Shown: positions 7,482 through 17,805, counted from the first letter of the stretch. The stretch is 64,000 nucleotides of DNA from Paraglaciecola sp. L3A3 (GCF_009796765.1 NZ_CP047023.1:1409501-1473500); one strand, 5' to 3'. Translations and numbers: made by a program. The notes: generated by a model from the sequence alone, not told the origin.

Positions 7482-8190
7482 ATGAAAAAAACAACAACTA
7501 TGTGTTTAACAGTTAAACCTTATTGGTTTAGTAGAAAAAAGATTGATCACGATATGACCCTACTTTGGGAGCCACATGTTGTTGCTTTTGCTCGATGTAA
7601 TATTTGGCATATTCGCGGGCGCGACCGTGATCTATTAATTGATTCTGGTATGGGGGGCTAGTTTACGCAGTGCAGCTAAAGATCTTTTTCAGCATGAGAC
7701 TATCGCGCTAGCGACTCACTCTCATTATGATCATACAGGCTACGTTCGCGAATTTAATATAAGACCGAGCTTATTTTGAGCGTGTGGGGTATACGGTTTA
7801 ACAAGTGAGGATTTAATCACTGCTTTGCCTGAGAAAGGTTTTAATCCTGATTTATGGGGACCAACTTCCGCCACGCCAACATGGCTTTTGGAAGAAGGTA
7901 ATATTATTGATTTAGGAAATAGACAATTTTAAGTGCTACATTTACCCGGTCATTTAACTGGCAGTATTGGCTTGTGGGAAGTAAAAAGTAGAACCTTATT
8001 TTCCGGTGATGCCATTTACGATAGGTCTTTACTCGACGAATTTCCAGATGCAAACATAAATGATTATTTAGCAACCATCCAAAGGTTGATAGATTTACCC
8101 ATAAAGTGAGTGCATGCAGGCCATGATCCCAGTTTTAACCGCAATAAATTAATTAAAATTGCCCAAAACTACATTGATTCTAAGCAATAG
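7482..8190 (+). pseudogene. Decayed MBL-fold metallo-hydrolase gene
   Basis: Reading across frames gives a nearly complete metallo-beta-lactamase-fold hydrolase. It begins MKKTTTMCLTVKPYWF, then DLLIDSGMG, the zinc motif THSHYDHTG, LPGHLTGSIGLW with a later zinc-ligand His, LFSGDAIYD, and VHAGHDPSF near the end. It is broken by a frameshift in the GGGGGG run near 7653, further frame changes near 7770, and in-frame stops at about 7929 (TAA) and 8107 (TGA). The several independent lesions mean real decay, not a single sequencing error. The intact ancestor would have been about 235 residues. Confidence 0.85.
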
Positions 8191-8337
8191 TTAGACAAAC
8201 AAAATTGAGTTAGTTTTGCTTTTGTTATTTATCGCAACAGCAAATTCTTATTTTCCGTTGAATTCGCTACATAGTGTCTTATAGTGAAGGAGAGTTAATC
8301 GATTTTAATGAGAAATAATTAAAGTGAGATGTAGAAA

Positions 8338-8586
8338 ATGCGCAATCAAAAATACCTTTTTTACATACTTGTACCGACTCTTCTTTATTGGTGGTGGGAA
8401 AGCCAAGCTGAGGGTAATATTCGGATAGATCTATTACTAATTTACCCCGTCTTATTTATAATTTATTTAACCTCTCTTTGGCGTAAGTTCAGTACTTATT
8501 CCATACTTATATCTGCTTTATTAATGGTAGTTAATGTATTGTTTTTTATATTCTCATATGATCTTTTTACTAAATCCTCTGGATAA
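8338..8586 (+). CDS. Small hypothetical inner-membrane protein
   Basis: An 82-residue protein with three probable membrane segments (about 6-20, 30-46 and 55-75), separated by short loops with the charged pair RK near residue 49. There is no recognisable family. The ribosome site is weak (GATGTAGAAA). It lies between a decayed gene and a convergent receptor gene, so it may be a real orphan or part of a degrading stretch. Confidence 0.45.
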   Translation: MRNQKYLFYILVPTLLYWWWESQAEGNIRIDLLLIYPVLFIIYLTSLWRKFSTYSILISALLMVVNVLFFIFSYDLFTKSSG

Positions 8587-8683
8587 TAGAGACCCAAATG
8601 GGTCGTTATTTTCTCCCTTGCTTTGTTGTTTTGCTATTTTATCCTTTTGCTCGAAGCAGACTTTTTATTTGTTAGCAATAAAA

Positions 8684-8713
8684 AACCTCCGACTTAGAGC
8701 AAGGCGGAGGTTT
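8684..8713 (-). terminator. Terminator of the TonB-dependent receptor gene
   Basis: AACCTCCG and CGGAGGTT form a stem around a 13-base middle. On the minus strand it is followed by TTTTTT, so it ends transcription of the receptor gene 60 bp after its stop. Confidence 0.8.
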
Positions 8714-8773
8714 ATATTAATGGCTTAGCGGAATAACATGCTTGTTATGCCATTACAAATCTAGTATTTACGG

Positions 8774-11700
8774 TTATAACTTACCCGTTACACTTAGGGT
8801 AACTCTTCGGTCAGTTAAACTTTGGCTACATAACAAAGTGTTTTCGTTAAAGCACCAGCTTGTTTTATCTTCGCGAGTTAAATTAACGCCTTCAATACCA
8901 ACAGAATAATTTTCGTTAATGTCGTAACTTACGCTCATATTAAATTGACCTCTTGCGCCAATCACAGGCGGGATACTGAATCGACCTACGCCTTGGGTAA
9001 AAGCATCGCGCCATGTATAACGCATACGAACGTTTAAGTCGTACTTGTCATAAAATACTGTGACGTTATAAGCATTTTCAGAGAGGTTGTTTAGTTTCGA
9101 ACGTAAAGTCACCACATCATCGTCCAAGGTGGCAGTACTGTTGTCAGTATCGGTACGATTTAATATTTGATTAATTGGGGCTGAAGCATTTTGAAAGGTT
9201 TCAAGGGCTGCGCCAGATTCTTGATATGTGTAGTTAGCAATTACACCAAAGCCTGATGCCCAACCTAATTCGTCTTCATAGGCTGCCAAGTCATATTGAC
9301 CGGCTAATTCAATACCACTTTGGGTCTCAGTACCCACAGCATTAACGGAAGAACGTTTACTTACACAAATACCTTGGGTGTCAGTGCGGCTTGAAAATAC
9401 ATTGTAGTCTTCAGGCGATACGTTTGGATTAAATATACCACCGCCTTCACATGGATCTGTCACATCACGTTCTATTTGGCCGGTTGCGCCAATTGGCTCT
9501 GCAGGATCGTCTTGTATTACCGTTATTAAGTTCTCTCTCTCTTTATGGAAAATACCGGCACTAACAAAACTCGAAGGTGAAAGGTAATATTCAAAAGACA
9601 AGTCGTAAGACCAAATTTGTTCAGGTTCAAGGGCTGGATTACCCACTGTCACTATATTAGATGCATTATTACCGAATGATGCTGAGGTAGATAATGAATC
9701 AAAATTTGGGCGGCGAATATCTTTACCTACACTGGCTCTAACGACCACATCTTCAACTAATTCAGCTGCTAGATTGATTCTAGGTAAGAAAAAATTGTAA
9801 CTGCTAGATTGTGAACTTGGCGTAACAACATTATTGACCACACTTGTACCTAAGGACTCAATATCTGTCGTAACATAACGGGCTCCAATATTACCTGTCA
9901 CTAAGGTATCGCCCAATTCGATTTCATAATCACCTTGTACATATAGCGCTGTTGTTTCTTCAGTAATATCAAAAAATGAATCAATTTTTATCGCTGGCGT
10001 TTTAAGTGAGTTATTGACTTGTTCGCCATGCAGAGCATTGTTTGCAACAATCGCGTTATTAAGAGTATCAATTACGAATTGAGGATTATTAAATGATACG
10101 TCGTTATCTATGATCAAATAGTCCTTAATAAACAGCTCGCGACTATCTCCATCGTTAAAGTTATTCGCGCCAGGTGTGACTATATCTGCAAATAAATCGG
10201 CTCTTGGACGGTTCCACTGACCAAAACTATTATTAGTATCTTCGTTGTTGGTCATATTGGTGGTTTTGTTCCAGCGCAGACCCGTATTTAAATCAGTAAA
10301 GAAAGGCATGATCGAAGAAACATCATACTCAAAATCTACCCTAGCAGCCGCTTCAGTTGCTTCTCTGGTTAATAAACCTTGACCAATACTTCTTATTGCA
10401 TAATTACTAGGAGTCAACAATTGGGCCGTAGTTGGCGTTTCTGGTAATCCTTGGGCAATACCAAACTCAAAGGTGTTATTAGCAATTTGAAAAATGGCCG
10501 GTGTGCCATTGTCATTAAGGGTGTTAGGTCCTGGTTGTGTGTCATTCGGGTTGATAAAATCAAGGGTTGAATTTAGGGATGGATTATCTGATTCAGAATC
10601 TGAATAAGAAAGCTCTGCATTCAGTTGGAAATCGTCACCTGTCCACTCACTACCAAATGCAAATACTCGGCTTTGTGTTAAACGTGAAGAGTTCGTATTT
10701 GCCGTTCTAAGGTTGGGATCTATACGTTCTATACCATTAACCACCTCTGAACCAACTCCTAAAATACCACTCGTCACCACTGTCACTTCGCCTAAGTCTA
10801 GCATGCCAAACTCACCATCAACCGTACCTAAATTGATAGTTTCAAAACCAGTATTGGTTGTGGCATCGATAACAGGATTACCTCCTGTTCCTGAAAATGA
10901 GGCACGAGAATTCGCACGAACACTCTCTTGATCGTTGATTGTGGCATCAAAATATAGTTTTAAGTTATCAGATGTCTGTAACTCAATAGAGCCAGTTAAG
11001 TTTTTCGTTTCATAATTCTGTGCGGTTAAATATTGATCTAGATACTGAGTACGTAAAAATGGAAAAGCTTCGGCACTGGCTCTGCCTGAGTCAGGTTCGA
11101 CCACTCTATCACGGTCAAAGCGTGGCACGGCAGATGCTACATCTTGTTGAGCGTAACTGCCTGTTAATACCAGACCAAGTTTACCTAAATCTGTTTGCCA
11201 GTTATCACCAAAAGTTCCAGAAATTTTAGGTGTAGTTGAATCCGCTAAATTACTATTTTCAGCTTGAACTCTAAATTGGGTTAACCTTTCTTTTAAACTG
11301 TTACCACGTAAAGTTCGTAAATTAATGGTTCCGCCAACAGAGCCTTCTACCGTTTTGGCGGTTGAAGCCTTGGTTATTTCTAATGATGCTATTAAGGCGG
11401 CGGGTAAGTCTTCGAAACTAATACCTGTGCGGTTACTGCCAGAAGTAACGGTAGAAACGCCATTAATTTCTACTCTGTTCGCGTCTGTTCCGCGAATTTG
11501 TACACTAGTGCCAACACCATTGGTTCTGTCTATCTGAACACCGGTAATATTTTCCAGCACTTCTGCTAAGTTATTGTCAGGAAGTTTACCTATGTCTTCA
11601 GCTTTGATTACTTCTTTTAAATTAGCTGCTGCTCTTTTTTCAGCTAATGCACTAGCAAGCGCGGTACGAATACCTGTTACTTCTATCACTTCGGTTTGTT

Positions 11701-11809
11701 CAGCTGCATTTTCATCAGCAGACTGAGCTAGTGTGACTCCTGATAAACCACTTAATGCAGCCGTGACAGCGAGGGCTAATGTATGTTTTTTGCTAAACAA
11801 TATTGTCAT
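8774..11809 (-). CDS. TonB-dependent outer-membrane receptor
   Basis: A 1011-residue receptor. Residues 1-29 form a Sec signal peptide with cleavage after TLA. VIEVTGIR at about 41-48 is the TonB-box region, the plug domain follows (about 60-190, with KLPDNNLAEVLENITGVQI and RGTDANRVEINGV), and the rest is a beta-barrel rich in alternating aromatic strands. Size and plug sequence are like the Xanthomonas/Caulobacter-type receptors that marine Alteromonadales use for oligosaccharides. The substrate is unknown; no CAZyme gene is adjacent. The last residues are TGKL, not the usual terminal Phe. It has its own terminator and a 512-bp upstream gap. Confidence 0.93.
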   Translation of the reverse strand: MTILFSKKHTLALAVTAALSGLSGVTLAQSADENAAEQTEVIEVTGIRTALASALAEKRAAANLKEVIKAEDIGKLPDNNLAEVLENITGVQIDRTNGVGTSVQIRGTDANRVEINGVSTVTSGSNRTGISFEDLPAALIASLEITKASTAKTVEGSVGGTINLRTLRGNSLKERLTQFRVQAENSNLADSTTPKISGTFGDNWQTDLGKLGLVLTGSYAQQDVASAVPRFDRDRVVEPDSGRASAEAFPFLRTQYLDQYLTAQNYETKNLTGSIELQTSDNLKLYFDATINDQESVRANSRASFSGTGGNPVIDATTNTGFETINLGTVDGEFGMLDLGEVTVVTSGILGVGSEVVNGIERIDPNLRTANTNSSRLTQSRVFAFGSEWTGDDFQLNAELSYSDSESDNPSLNSTLDFINPNDTQPGPNTLNDNGTPAIFQIANNTFEFGIAQGLPETPTTAQLLTPSNYAIRSIGQGLLTREATEAAARVDFEYDVSSIMPFFTDLNTGLRWNKTTNMTNNEDTNNSFGQWNRPRADLFADIVTPGANNFNDGDSRELFIKDYLIIDNDVSFNNPQFVIDTLNNAIVANNALHGEQVNNSLKTPAIKIDSFFDITEETTALYVQGDYEIELGDTLVTGNIGARYVTTDIESLGTSVVNNVVTPSSQSSSYNFFLPRINLAAELVEDVVVRASVGKDIRRPNFDSLSTSASFGNNASNIVTVGNPALEPEQIWSYDLSFEYYLSPSSFVSAGIFHKERENLITVIQDDPAEPIGATGQIERDVTDPCEGGGIFNPNVSPEDYNVFSSRTDTQGICVSKRSSVNAVGTETQSGIELAGQYDLAAYEDELGWASGFGVIANYTYQESGAALETFQNASAPINQILNRTDTDNSTATLDDDVVTLRSKLNNLSENAYNVTVFYDKYDLNVRMRYTWRDAFTQGVGRFSIPPVIGARGQFNMSVSYDINENYSVGIEGVNLTREDKTSWCFNENTLLCSQSLTDRRVTLSVTGKL

Positions 11810-12321
11810 TATTAATGCTCCAAGTTATATGTTGTAAGTTGTATGTTGTAATACAAGTTAATTTATTTAAACATATTAATAATCAATATCAAAACTTTTT
11901 AACAAAGTTTATACAATTTTCAGTGTTTCTAGAGGGGGGCGGTTACAAGTAAGTGTTCTTTTTTAAATTTAAAAGATTAAGCTTTTGTTTTTATTGGTTT
12001 TAGTGGTTTGTTTAAATAGGTATAAAAACACTGAAAGATAATTGCATTGAACTAGTTGTAGACATTGATACTTGCTTTTTAGGGTCTATATTTGGCGATT
12101 TGAGATAAGGGGGAATAATTGGGTTAATTTTTAAGGGCTGTATTTTTGTATTTAATCAGTACATGTAATAAATGTAGAGCTTTTATTCTTAATCTTATCT
12201 TATAAGTTATTGCTTGATTCGTGCTTAGATTGAACCCTGAGTTAGGTTTTAAAGTCTAGCTATGATTTGTGTTTGTAATTTGCCTTTATTATTTCCCCAA
12301 GCGAATACTTGGGAAAATATT
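11810..12321. other. Intergenic region upstream of the receptor gene
   Basis: This 512-bp AT-rich gap lies between the start of the receptor gene and the end of the EamA transporter gene. On the minus strand TTGTTA followed about 17-18 bases later by TATTAA (near 11875-11905) could be the receptor promoter, but many such matches are expected in DNA this AT-rich. No gene, RNA or clear operator is visible. Confidence 0.4.
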
Positions 12322-13215
12322 TCACACTTCTGCTGGCAAAGACCTTTTATGTTTTTGGCTATCTTGTTGATATAAGGCTAGACCAGAAATAATTGCACAT
12401 GCACCGATAATAACATTCAAGGTAATCACTTCATTATTCAAGGTGCTGCCTAAAATGATGGCAAAAACCGGCGTCATCATAGTGATCAGTGCCACGCTGC
12501 CAGTGGTGAGTTTCTGTAAAATATAAAAATAACAAACAAAACCAATGAGTGAACCAAATACCCCCAAATAAATAATAGTGATAATAGATTTACGGCTCCA
12601 AGTATCAACTGGCAAGGTACCATCCATAAGCAACCATGTAACGAAATACAACGGCACGGCAAATAACATTGAGCCCACCATAGTGGCTGCAGGATGGATC
12701 TCAATTTTTACGGTTTTGATCAATACAGCACTGTAGCTGAAACTAATAACCCCTAAGGCGATTAATACCATACCTTTCCAAGCATCATGGGCCATGTTGA
12801 CATTATCTGCGAAAACAATAGCTAAACCTATAAACGCCAAGCCAATGGCTATTATTTTGTTCAGCCCCAATTTGGGTTCATCCAGCAGTTTATAAGCTAA
12901 TACACCTGTGATAATCGGTGACATACCAAAGGCTAAGGACATCATGCCTGTTGATATATACGCTGCGGCTAAGTATGAACTAAACATACCGCCAAATAAG
13001 CCGATTGAAGAAAATGCATAAAGTTTTAGTGCAGATGAGTGCAGTGGTAGCTTAATTCGAAATACGCCCAACAGCGCAGATCCTAACACTAAGGCAATCG
13101 TCATTCTAAGAAAACCCGCCATGCTAGGCTGCACAGACTCACTGCTCCATGCTAGTCCTAACGGAGTAGTAGACCAAACCAAAACAACGGTTAGGTAGGC
13201 AATTGCGACTTTCAT
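12322..13215 (-). CDS. EamA/DMT family transporter
   Basis: A 297-residue inner-membrane protein with ten predicted membrane segments formed by two EamA repeats. It opens with YLTVVLVWSTTPLGLAWS, the typical EamA start, and has the second repeat from about residue 150 (GVISFSYSAVLIK) to PVFAIILGSTLNNE. Members export amino acids, metabolites or drugs; the substrate is unknown. The start has AAGGAG 8 bases upstream. Upstream on the same strand lie a 28-codon ORF and a strong terminator (13306-13444) that look like an attenuator, which would favour an amino-acid-linked role. Confidence 0.9.
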   Translation of the reverse strand: MKVAIAYLTVVLVWSTTPLGLAWSSESVQPSMAGFLRMTIALVLGSALLGVFRIKLPLHSSALKLYAFSSIGLFGGMFSSYLAAAYISTGMMSLAFGMSPIITGVLAYKLLDEPKLGLNKIIAIGLAFIGLAIVFADNVNMAHDAWKGMVLIALGVISFSYSAVLIKTVKIEIHPAATMVGSMLFAVPLYFVTWLLMDGTLPVDTWSRKSIITIIYLGVFGSLIGFVCYFYILQKLTTGSVALITMMTPVFAIILGSTLNNEVITLNVIIGACAIISGLALYQQDSQKHKRSLPAEV

Positions 13216-13305
13216 TTTTGTACTCCTTTTCTGTTGTTATTCACAGATAACCCAAAGAGTGAAGCTATTTAGTCGCGTTTTATCAATGTTGGGGGATAGA
13301 AAGAT

Positions 13306-13335
13306 AAAAGCCGCAGACTGAATGCTGCGGCTTTT
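13306..13335 (-). terminator. Strong terminator between a leader ORF and the EamA gene
   Basis: An 11-bp perfect stem (AAAAGCCGCAG with CTGCGGCTTTT) around an 8-base loop, with a T-rich tail on the minus strand. It lies 22 bp after the 28-codon ORF and 90 bp before the EamA transporter start. The A-rich and T-rich arms make it usable from either strand. Its 5' arm (minus strand) can instead pair with the end of the leader ORF, which is the basis of the attenuation hypothesis. Confidence 0.8.
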
Positions 13336-13357
13336 GAGGTATTTATATTAGTCTACA

Positions 13358-13444
13358 TCAAACCACAGCAAGAATAAGCCAGCGCACAGAGATCGCCAGA
13401 CGATCAATAGGTTGAAGAATGTGATGTAGATTAAGTTGGGTCAT
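13358..13444 (-). CDS. Putative 28-residue leader peptide
   Basis: A small ORF, ATG at 13444-13442 and TGA at 13360-13358, encoding a peptide that begins MTQLNLHHIL and ends RWLILAVV. Thirteen of its 28 residues are Leu, Ile or Val. The final codons contain TGCTGTGGTTT (minus strand), which can pair over 11 bases (two G-U) with the 5' half of the downstream terminator stem. In addition CTACATCA early in the ORF is complementary to TGATGTAG at its end. This is the geometry of a translation-controlled attenuator. No good ribosome site is visible, and its reality is an inference from structure. Confidence 0.45.
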   Translation of the reverse strand: MTQLNLHHILQPIDRLAISVRWLILAVV

Positions 13445-13732
13445 TTTAAAATATTTTATCTTTTAGTTGATAGCTAATATTGTTTAATTAAATTCATCAT
13501 TATCGTTTTAGATTACGGTAATACCAAATAATGTCAATCGTAATTTTGCTGTTGATAAGGAGCGCTTACCGCGCTTATAGAGACATCCACTGTTACAATT
13601 ACATTACTGTTTTAATTGTTTGCGGGAATGGTAGGATAGTCAGTACAAATCTTCATTCCTACAAGCTGTTAGCAGGGATCTATATTTTGATTCTCTAGTA
13701 TCTATCTCCTATTCATTGCTTTACCGCTGCTT

Positions 13733-15598
13733 TTAACTATCTTGCCACTGCTTGATCTTAGTCAATATACCTTTACAGTCTAACCCCAACTCTGCGTACA
13801 TTTCTTGTTGTGTACCTTGCATAATAAACTCATCAGGCAGACCAAGTTGTAATAGTTTACTGCTGTGTTTCGAAGAGATTAGATATTCAGCTACGGCACT
13901 ACCCGCACCACCCATGATGGCTCCATCTTCTATGCTGACAAATAACTCATGATCAGCCGCTAGTTGGTCAATAACATCAGTATCAAGAGGTTTAACAAAA
14001 CGCATGTCAATGACAGTCGCATCTATTTGTTCTGCTGCTTGTTGTGCGTAGGGTAATAAAATACCAAAATTTAGGATGGCCACTTTTTTACCTGGGCGAA
14101 TACTGCGGCTTTTACCTAAGACAAAAGCAGACATTTCTTTAGTGGGTTCAACACCTGTGGCAGACCCCCTTGGGTATCTGACTGCGGCTGGTTTATTTAG
14201 AGTATGGCCAGTGTATAACATTTGACGACATTCATTTTCGTCAGCTGGGGTCATAATCACCATATTCGGTATACAGCGTAAAAACGAAATGTCAAATGCA
14301 CCTTGGTGTGTGGGCCCATCGGCGCCTACTAATCCGGCGCGATCAATGGCAAATAATACCGGTAGTTCTTGTATTGCTACGTCATGGATCAATTGATCGT
14401 AAGCCCGCTGCAAAAAGGTCGAATAAATGGCCACAACTGTATTTAAGCCTTCTTTGGCTAAACCAGCGGCAAAAGTCACAGCATGTTGTTCAGCTATGGC
14501 TACATCGAAATATTGTTCGGGAAATTTTTGAGAAAATTTCACCATACCAGAACCTTCACGCATTGCTGGGGTGACGGCCATTAGTTTCGGATCTTGGGCC
14601 GCCATGTCACATAACCAATCACCAAATATTGCAGAAAATGACGGATCGCAAGGTGCTGCTTTAGGTAATTCTTGGGCAGCGGGATTAAATTTAGGTACAG
14701 CATGAAACTTAATTGGATTTTGTTCGGCAAGCTCGTAACCTTTACCTTTTTTGGTCACCACATGTAAAATCTGCGGGCCTTTAATATTACGCATATTACG
14801 TAAGGTATCCACTACACCATTTACATCATGACCATCTATTGGGCCAATATAGCTAAATCCTAATTCTTCAAAAATGGTGCCTGGTACTACCATACCTTTA
14901 ATATGTTCTTCGGCACGGCTAGCGAATTCTTTGATAGGGGGCACTGTGCTGAGCAATTTTTTACTGCCGTCACGTATAGTATTGAAAAAATTACCAGTTA
15001 ATAAACGGGCTAAGTGACTATTTAAGGCGCCGACGTTTTCAGAAATAGACATTTCATTATCATTTAAGATGATCAACATATCTTTGCCAATGTCTCCACC
15101 ATGATTAAGTGCTTCAAAAGCCATCCCTGCGGTCATAGCTCCATCACCAATTACAGCTACTATCTTGCGGCCTAACGCTTCTTTTTCTGCAGCCACAGCC
15201 ATGCCTAAAGCGGCACTAATTGAGGTAGAAGAATGGCCAACTGCAAAGGTGTCATACTCACTTTCTTTAGGCCAAGGGAAAGGGTGCAGACCACCTTTTT
15301 TACGAATGCTTTGCATACGATCCCGGCGACCCGTAAGGATTTTGTGGGGATAAGCTTGATGGCCAACATCCCATAATAATCTATCGAAAGGGGTGTTGTA
15401 GACATAATGTAAGGCGACGGTTAATTCAACGGTGCCTAAACCCGAAGCAAAATGCCCACTACTTTGACTGACACTGGTCAATAAATATTGACGCAGTTCA
15501 GTGGCCAATTGATGTAATTTTTCTTTAGGCAACTCTCTAAGCAATTCTGGCGTTTCAGCCAAGGCAAGAGTGGGGTAGTGAGCTATATCTAGGGTCAT
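13733..15598 (-). CDS. dxs: 1-deoxy-D-xylulose-5-phosphate synthase
   Basis: A 621-residue, full-length Dxs. It condenses pyruvate and glyceraldehyde 3-phosphate, using thiamine diphosphate, as the first step of the MEP isoprenoid pathway. Visible landmarks: [14 protein letters not shown] near residue 80, the thiamine diphosphate motif [16 protein letters not shown] at about 152-167, LNDNEMSIS, the transketolase motif [15 protein letters not shown] in the central domain, and [13 protein letters not shown] in the C-terminal domain. It is the last gene of xseB-ispA-dxs, 46 bp after ispA, so precursor supply and prenyl elongation are co-expressed. Confidence 0.98.
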   Translation of the reverse strand: MTLDIAHYPTLALAETPELLRELPKEKLHQLATELRQYLLTSVSQSSGHFASGLGTVELTVALHYVYNTPFDRLLWDVGHQAYPHKILTGRRDRMQSIRKKGGLHPFPWPKESEYDTFAVGHSSTSISAALGMAVAAEKEALGRKIVAVIGDGAMTAGMAFEALNHGGDIGKDMLIILNDNEMSISENVGALNSHLARLLTGNFFNTIRDGSKKLLSTVPPIKEFASRAEEHIKGMVVPGTIFEELGFSYIGPIDGHDVNGVVDTLRNMRNIKGPQILHVVTKKGKGYELAEQNPIKFHAVPKFNPAAQELPKAAPCDPSFSAIFGDWLCDMAAQDPKLMAVTPAMREGSGMVKFSQKFPEQYFDVAIAEQHAVTFAAGLAKEGLNTVVAIYSTFLQRAYDQLIHDVAIQELPVLFAIDRAGLVGADGPTHQGAFDISFLRCIPNMVIMTPADENECRQMLYTGHTLNKPAAVRYPRGSATGVEPTKEMSAFVLGKSRSIRPGKKVAILNFGILLPYAQQAAEQIDATVIDMRFVKPLDTDVIDQLAADHELFVSIEDGAIMGGAGSAVAEYLISSKHSSKLLQLGLPDEFIMQGTQQEMYAELGLDCKGILTKIKQWQDS

Positions 15599-15644
15599 TA
15601 AATGAGTTTCAACTAATTAAAATAATTTTATTCGGGTACTCAAT

Positions 15645-16529
15645 TTAATAAGTACGATGAATAACGAAGTCGGTAAACGAGACCAACAGCTGGGTATTGT
15701 AAGGCAAAGCGCGCAAAGCTTGAAGCGCTTGTTGGTGAAGTTCGTCAAGATAAGTCTGTGCTTGCCTTAATCCCAGCATGGCTGGGTAGGTGCTTTTATT
15801 TTGCGCTTGGTCTGAACCTTGCGGTTTTCCTAGGGTTGTTGAATCACTAGTGACATCTAAAATATCATCTTGCACCTGAAAAGCTAAACCAATTGTTTGT
15901 GCATATTGCATTAAATGTTGTTTGTTTTCTGGACTTACATCATCTGCAAGGCTAATTGCCATTTCAACACAGGCGATTAATAATGCGCCGGTTTTTTTGT
16001 TGTGTAGTTGTTCTAACTGTTTTTGACTAATTTGTTGATCAGTGGCAGCTAAGTCCATTGCTTGCCCGCCACACATACCATTATAGCCAGCTGCTTTACT
16101 TAAAATACGAATTAGCGCTATACGTTTACTGTCTTGCCTCAAAGGGTAATGACATAAAATATCAAATGCTAAAGATTGTAATGCATCTCCTGCAAGGATC
16201 GCAGTCGCTTCGTCAAATTGAATATGACAGGTTGGGTGACCACGGCGTAATTCATCATCATCCATGGCGGGTAAATCGTCATGGATTAATGAATATGCGT
16301 GAATCGCTTCAATGGCGTTAGCTGGACCGTCTAAATCTTCACTCGACACGTTTAACATTTGTCCGGTTGCGTGAACCAGAAAAGGCCGCATTCTTTTACC
16401 GCCAATTAATAACGCATATAGCATAGCCTGCTTTAATTTATCAGCATGCCCAGGAAGTGATTCAATCGCGTCAGTTAAGCCCGAATCGACTCTTTGTTTA
16501 GTATTTTTTTGAAAAGTATTTAAGTTCAT
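15645..16529 (-). CDS. ispA: (2E,6E)-farnesyl diphosphate synthase
   Basis: A 294-residue short-chain prenyl synthase that adds isopentenyl diphosphate to dimethylallyl and geranyl diphosphate. Both aspartate-rich motifs are intact: the first, DDLPAMDDDELRRG (near residue 93), and the second, DDILD (near 218), with GGKRMRP for substrate binding. The first motif has the two-residue insertion typical of bacterial IspA. It begins 5 bp after xseB and lies 46 bp before dxs. Confidence 0.97.
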   Translation of the reverse strand: MNLNTFQKNTKQRVDSGLTDAIESLPGHADKLKQAMLYALLIGGKRMRPFLVHATGQMLNVSSEDLDGPANAIEAIHAYSLIHDDLPAMDDDELRRGHPTCHIQFDEATAILAGDALQSLAFDILCHYPLRQDSKRIALIRILSKAAGYNGMCGGQAMDLAATDQQISQKQLEQLHNKKTGALLIACVEMAISLADDVSPENKQHLMQYAQTIGLAFQVQDDILDVTSDSTTLGKPQGSDQAQNKSTYPAMLGLRQAQTYLDELHQQALQALRALPYNTQLLVSFTDFVIHRTY

Positions 16530-16534
16530 TCAAT

Positions 16535-16780
16535 TTACTGATTGTTGGTCTCAAACACATCCAATGTTTGATGGCCATTTTGACTGGTTAAAATTTGAAC
16601 TTTTTGTTCTGCATCTTTTAACTGTTTTTGGCTGTGTCTTGCCAAAGTAATGCCTCGTTCAAAGTTTTTTAAGGCTTGTTCTAAAGGCAATTCGCCTTGT
16701 TCCATGCTGCTGACTAACTCTTCCAATTCTTGCATAGATTCTTCGAAGGTTAGTGATTCCGCTTTTTTACGACTGGTCAT
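16535..16780 (-). CDS. xseB: Exodeoxyribonuclease VII small subunit
   Basis: An 81-residue XseB, which forms helical arms around the large subunit XseA in the single-strand-specific exonuclease. The family signature is complete: LTFEESMQELEELVSSMEQGELPLEQALKNFERG. It leads the conserved xseB-ispA-dxs operon; xseA is not in the window. Confidence 0.96.
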   Translation of the reverse strand: MTSRKKAESLTFEESMQELEELVSSMEQGELPLEQALKNFERGITLARHSQKQLKDAEQKVQILTSQNGHQTLDVFETNNQ

Positions 16781-16989
16781 AGTTCATCTACCTAGTGACA
16801 GGCTTTTTTTCGACAGGCACGCACCTTACCTGAGCTCAAAAAAGGGGTCAAATATTTAATGATAATGTGATCGAGTGAGGTGGGACTATAGAAATATTTA
16901 TTAAAGTCGATAATATGATGTAGAAAGCATTAGCTTAATTTATCTATTTACTTGTTGTGTAATGTATTTAAATTGTCAGTTATCAAAGT

Positions 16990-17003
16990 AACGGTTAACC
17001 GTT
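16990..17003. promoter_or_regulatory. 14-bp perfect palindrome upstream of pomA
   Basis: AACGGTTAACCGTT is a perfect palindrome 37 bp before the pomA start codon, placed where an operator or promoter-proximal site would be. The cognate protein is unknown and the match could be chance. Confidence 0.35.
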
Positions 17004-17040
17004 GATTAAATTTTAGCTTTATTAGGATTGGGAGCGCCAC

Positions 17041-17805
17041 GTGGATTTAGCAAGCATAATCGGTATTCTGGGAGCTATTGGCTTTGTTATAATGGCCATG
17101 ATTCAGGGTGGCGATATAGGTATGTTTATTAACGTGCCATCAATATTAATCGTATTTTGCGGAAGTTTATTTGTTGTTTTGTCACAGTTTACTCTTGGGC
17201 AATTTTTTGGGGCAGGTAAAGTTGCTGGTAAAGCATTTATGTTTAAAGTAGATGCACCAGAAGTATTAATTGAAAAAATTGTCGAAATGGCAGATGCCGC
17301 CCGAAAAGGTGGTTTTTTGGCTTTGGAAGAAGCTGAAATCGACAATCCTTTCATGCAAAAAGGGGTCGATATGTTAGTGGATGGCCACGATGTCGACATC
17401 GTAAAAGCGACACTGAGCAAAGATATCGCCATGACAACAGAGCGCCATGATTTTGGTGCGAGTATATTTAAAAACCTCGGCGATGTTGCCCCTGCGATGG
17501 GCATGATAGGTACCTTAGTAGGTTTGGTGGCGATGTTATCAAACATGGATGATCCAAAATCTATTGGACCTGCAATGGCGGTAGCACTTTTAACCACCTT
17601 GTATGGTGCAATGTTAGCCAATTTATTGTGTATACCGATTGCGATTAAATTAGGACATAGAAGCGAAGAAGAAAAATTAAACCAAAAGTTAATCTTAGAT
17701 GGAATAGTAGGTATTGCTGATGGACAAAATCCTAGAGTGATTGAAGGAATCTTAAAAAATTATATTGCTGCTAGTAAACGTGGCTCTGACGAAGAAGCTG
17801 AATAA
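17041..17805 (+). CDS. pomA: Flagellar motor stator protein PomA (sodium type)
   Basis: A 254-residue MotA/PomA protein with four membrane segments and a large cytoplasmic loop between the second and third. It opens MDLASIIGILGAIGFVIMAM, very like Vibrio PomA, and holds the conserved VAPAMGMIGTLVGLVAML in the third segment and TTLYGAMLANLLCIPIA in the fourth. With PomB it forms the ion-driven torque unit of the flagellum. The start is GTG with GGGAG 7 bases upstream. The pomB gene begins 3 bp after its stop. The short MotA-like length and sequence favour sodium, not proton, coupling. Confidence 0.95.
   Translation: MDLASIIGILGAIGFVIMAMIQGGDIGMFINVPSILIVFCGSLFVVLSQFTLGQFFGAGKVAGKAFMFKVDAPEVLIEKIVEMADAARKGGFLALEEAEIDNPFMQKGVDMLVDGHDVDIVKATLSKDIAMTTERHDFGASIFKNLGDVAPAMGMIGTLVGLVAMLSNMDDPKSIGPAMAVALLTTLYGAMLANLLCIPIAIKLGHRSEEEKLNQKLILDGIVGIADGQNPRVIEGILKNYIAASKRGSDEEAE

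Noticed and set aside
16827..16839. TTACCTGAGCTC near the xseB start, similar to one end of the mobile element.
   Set aside because: Only one half is present, with no opposite arm or flanking duplication; chance is likely.
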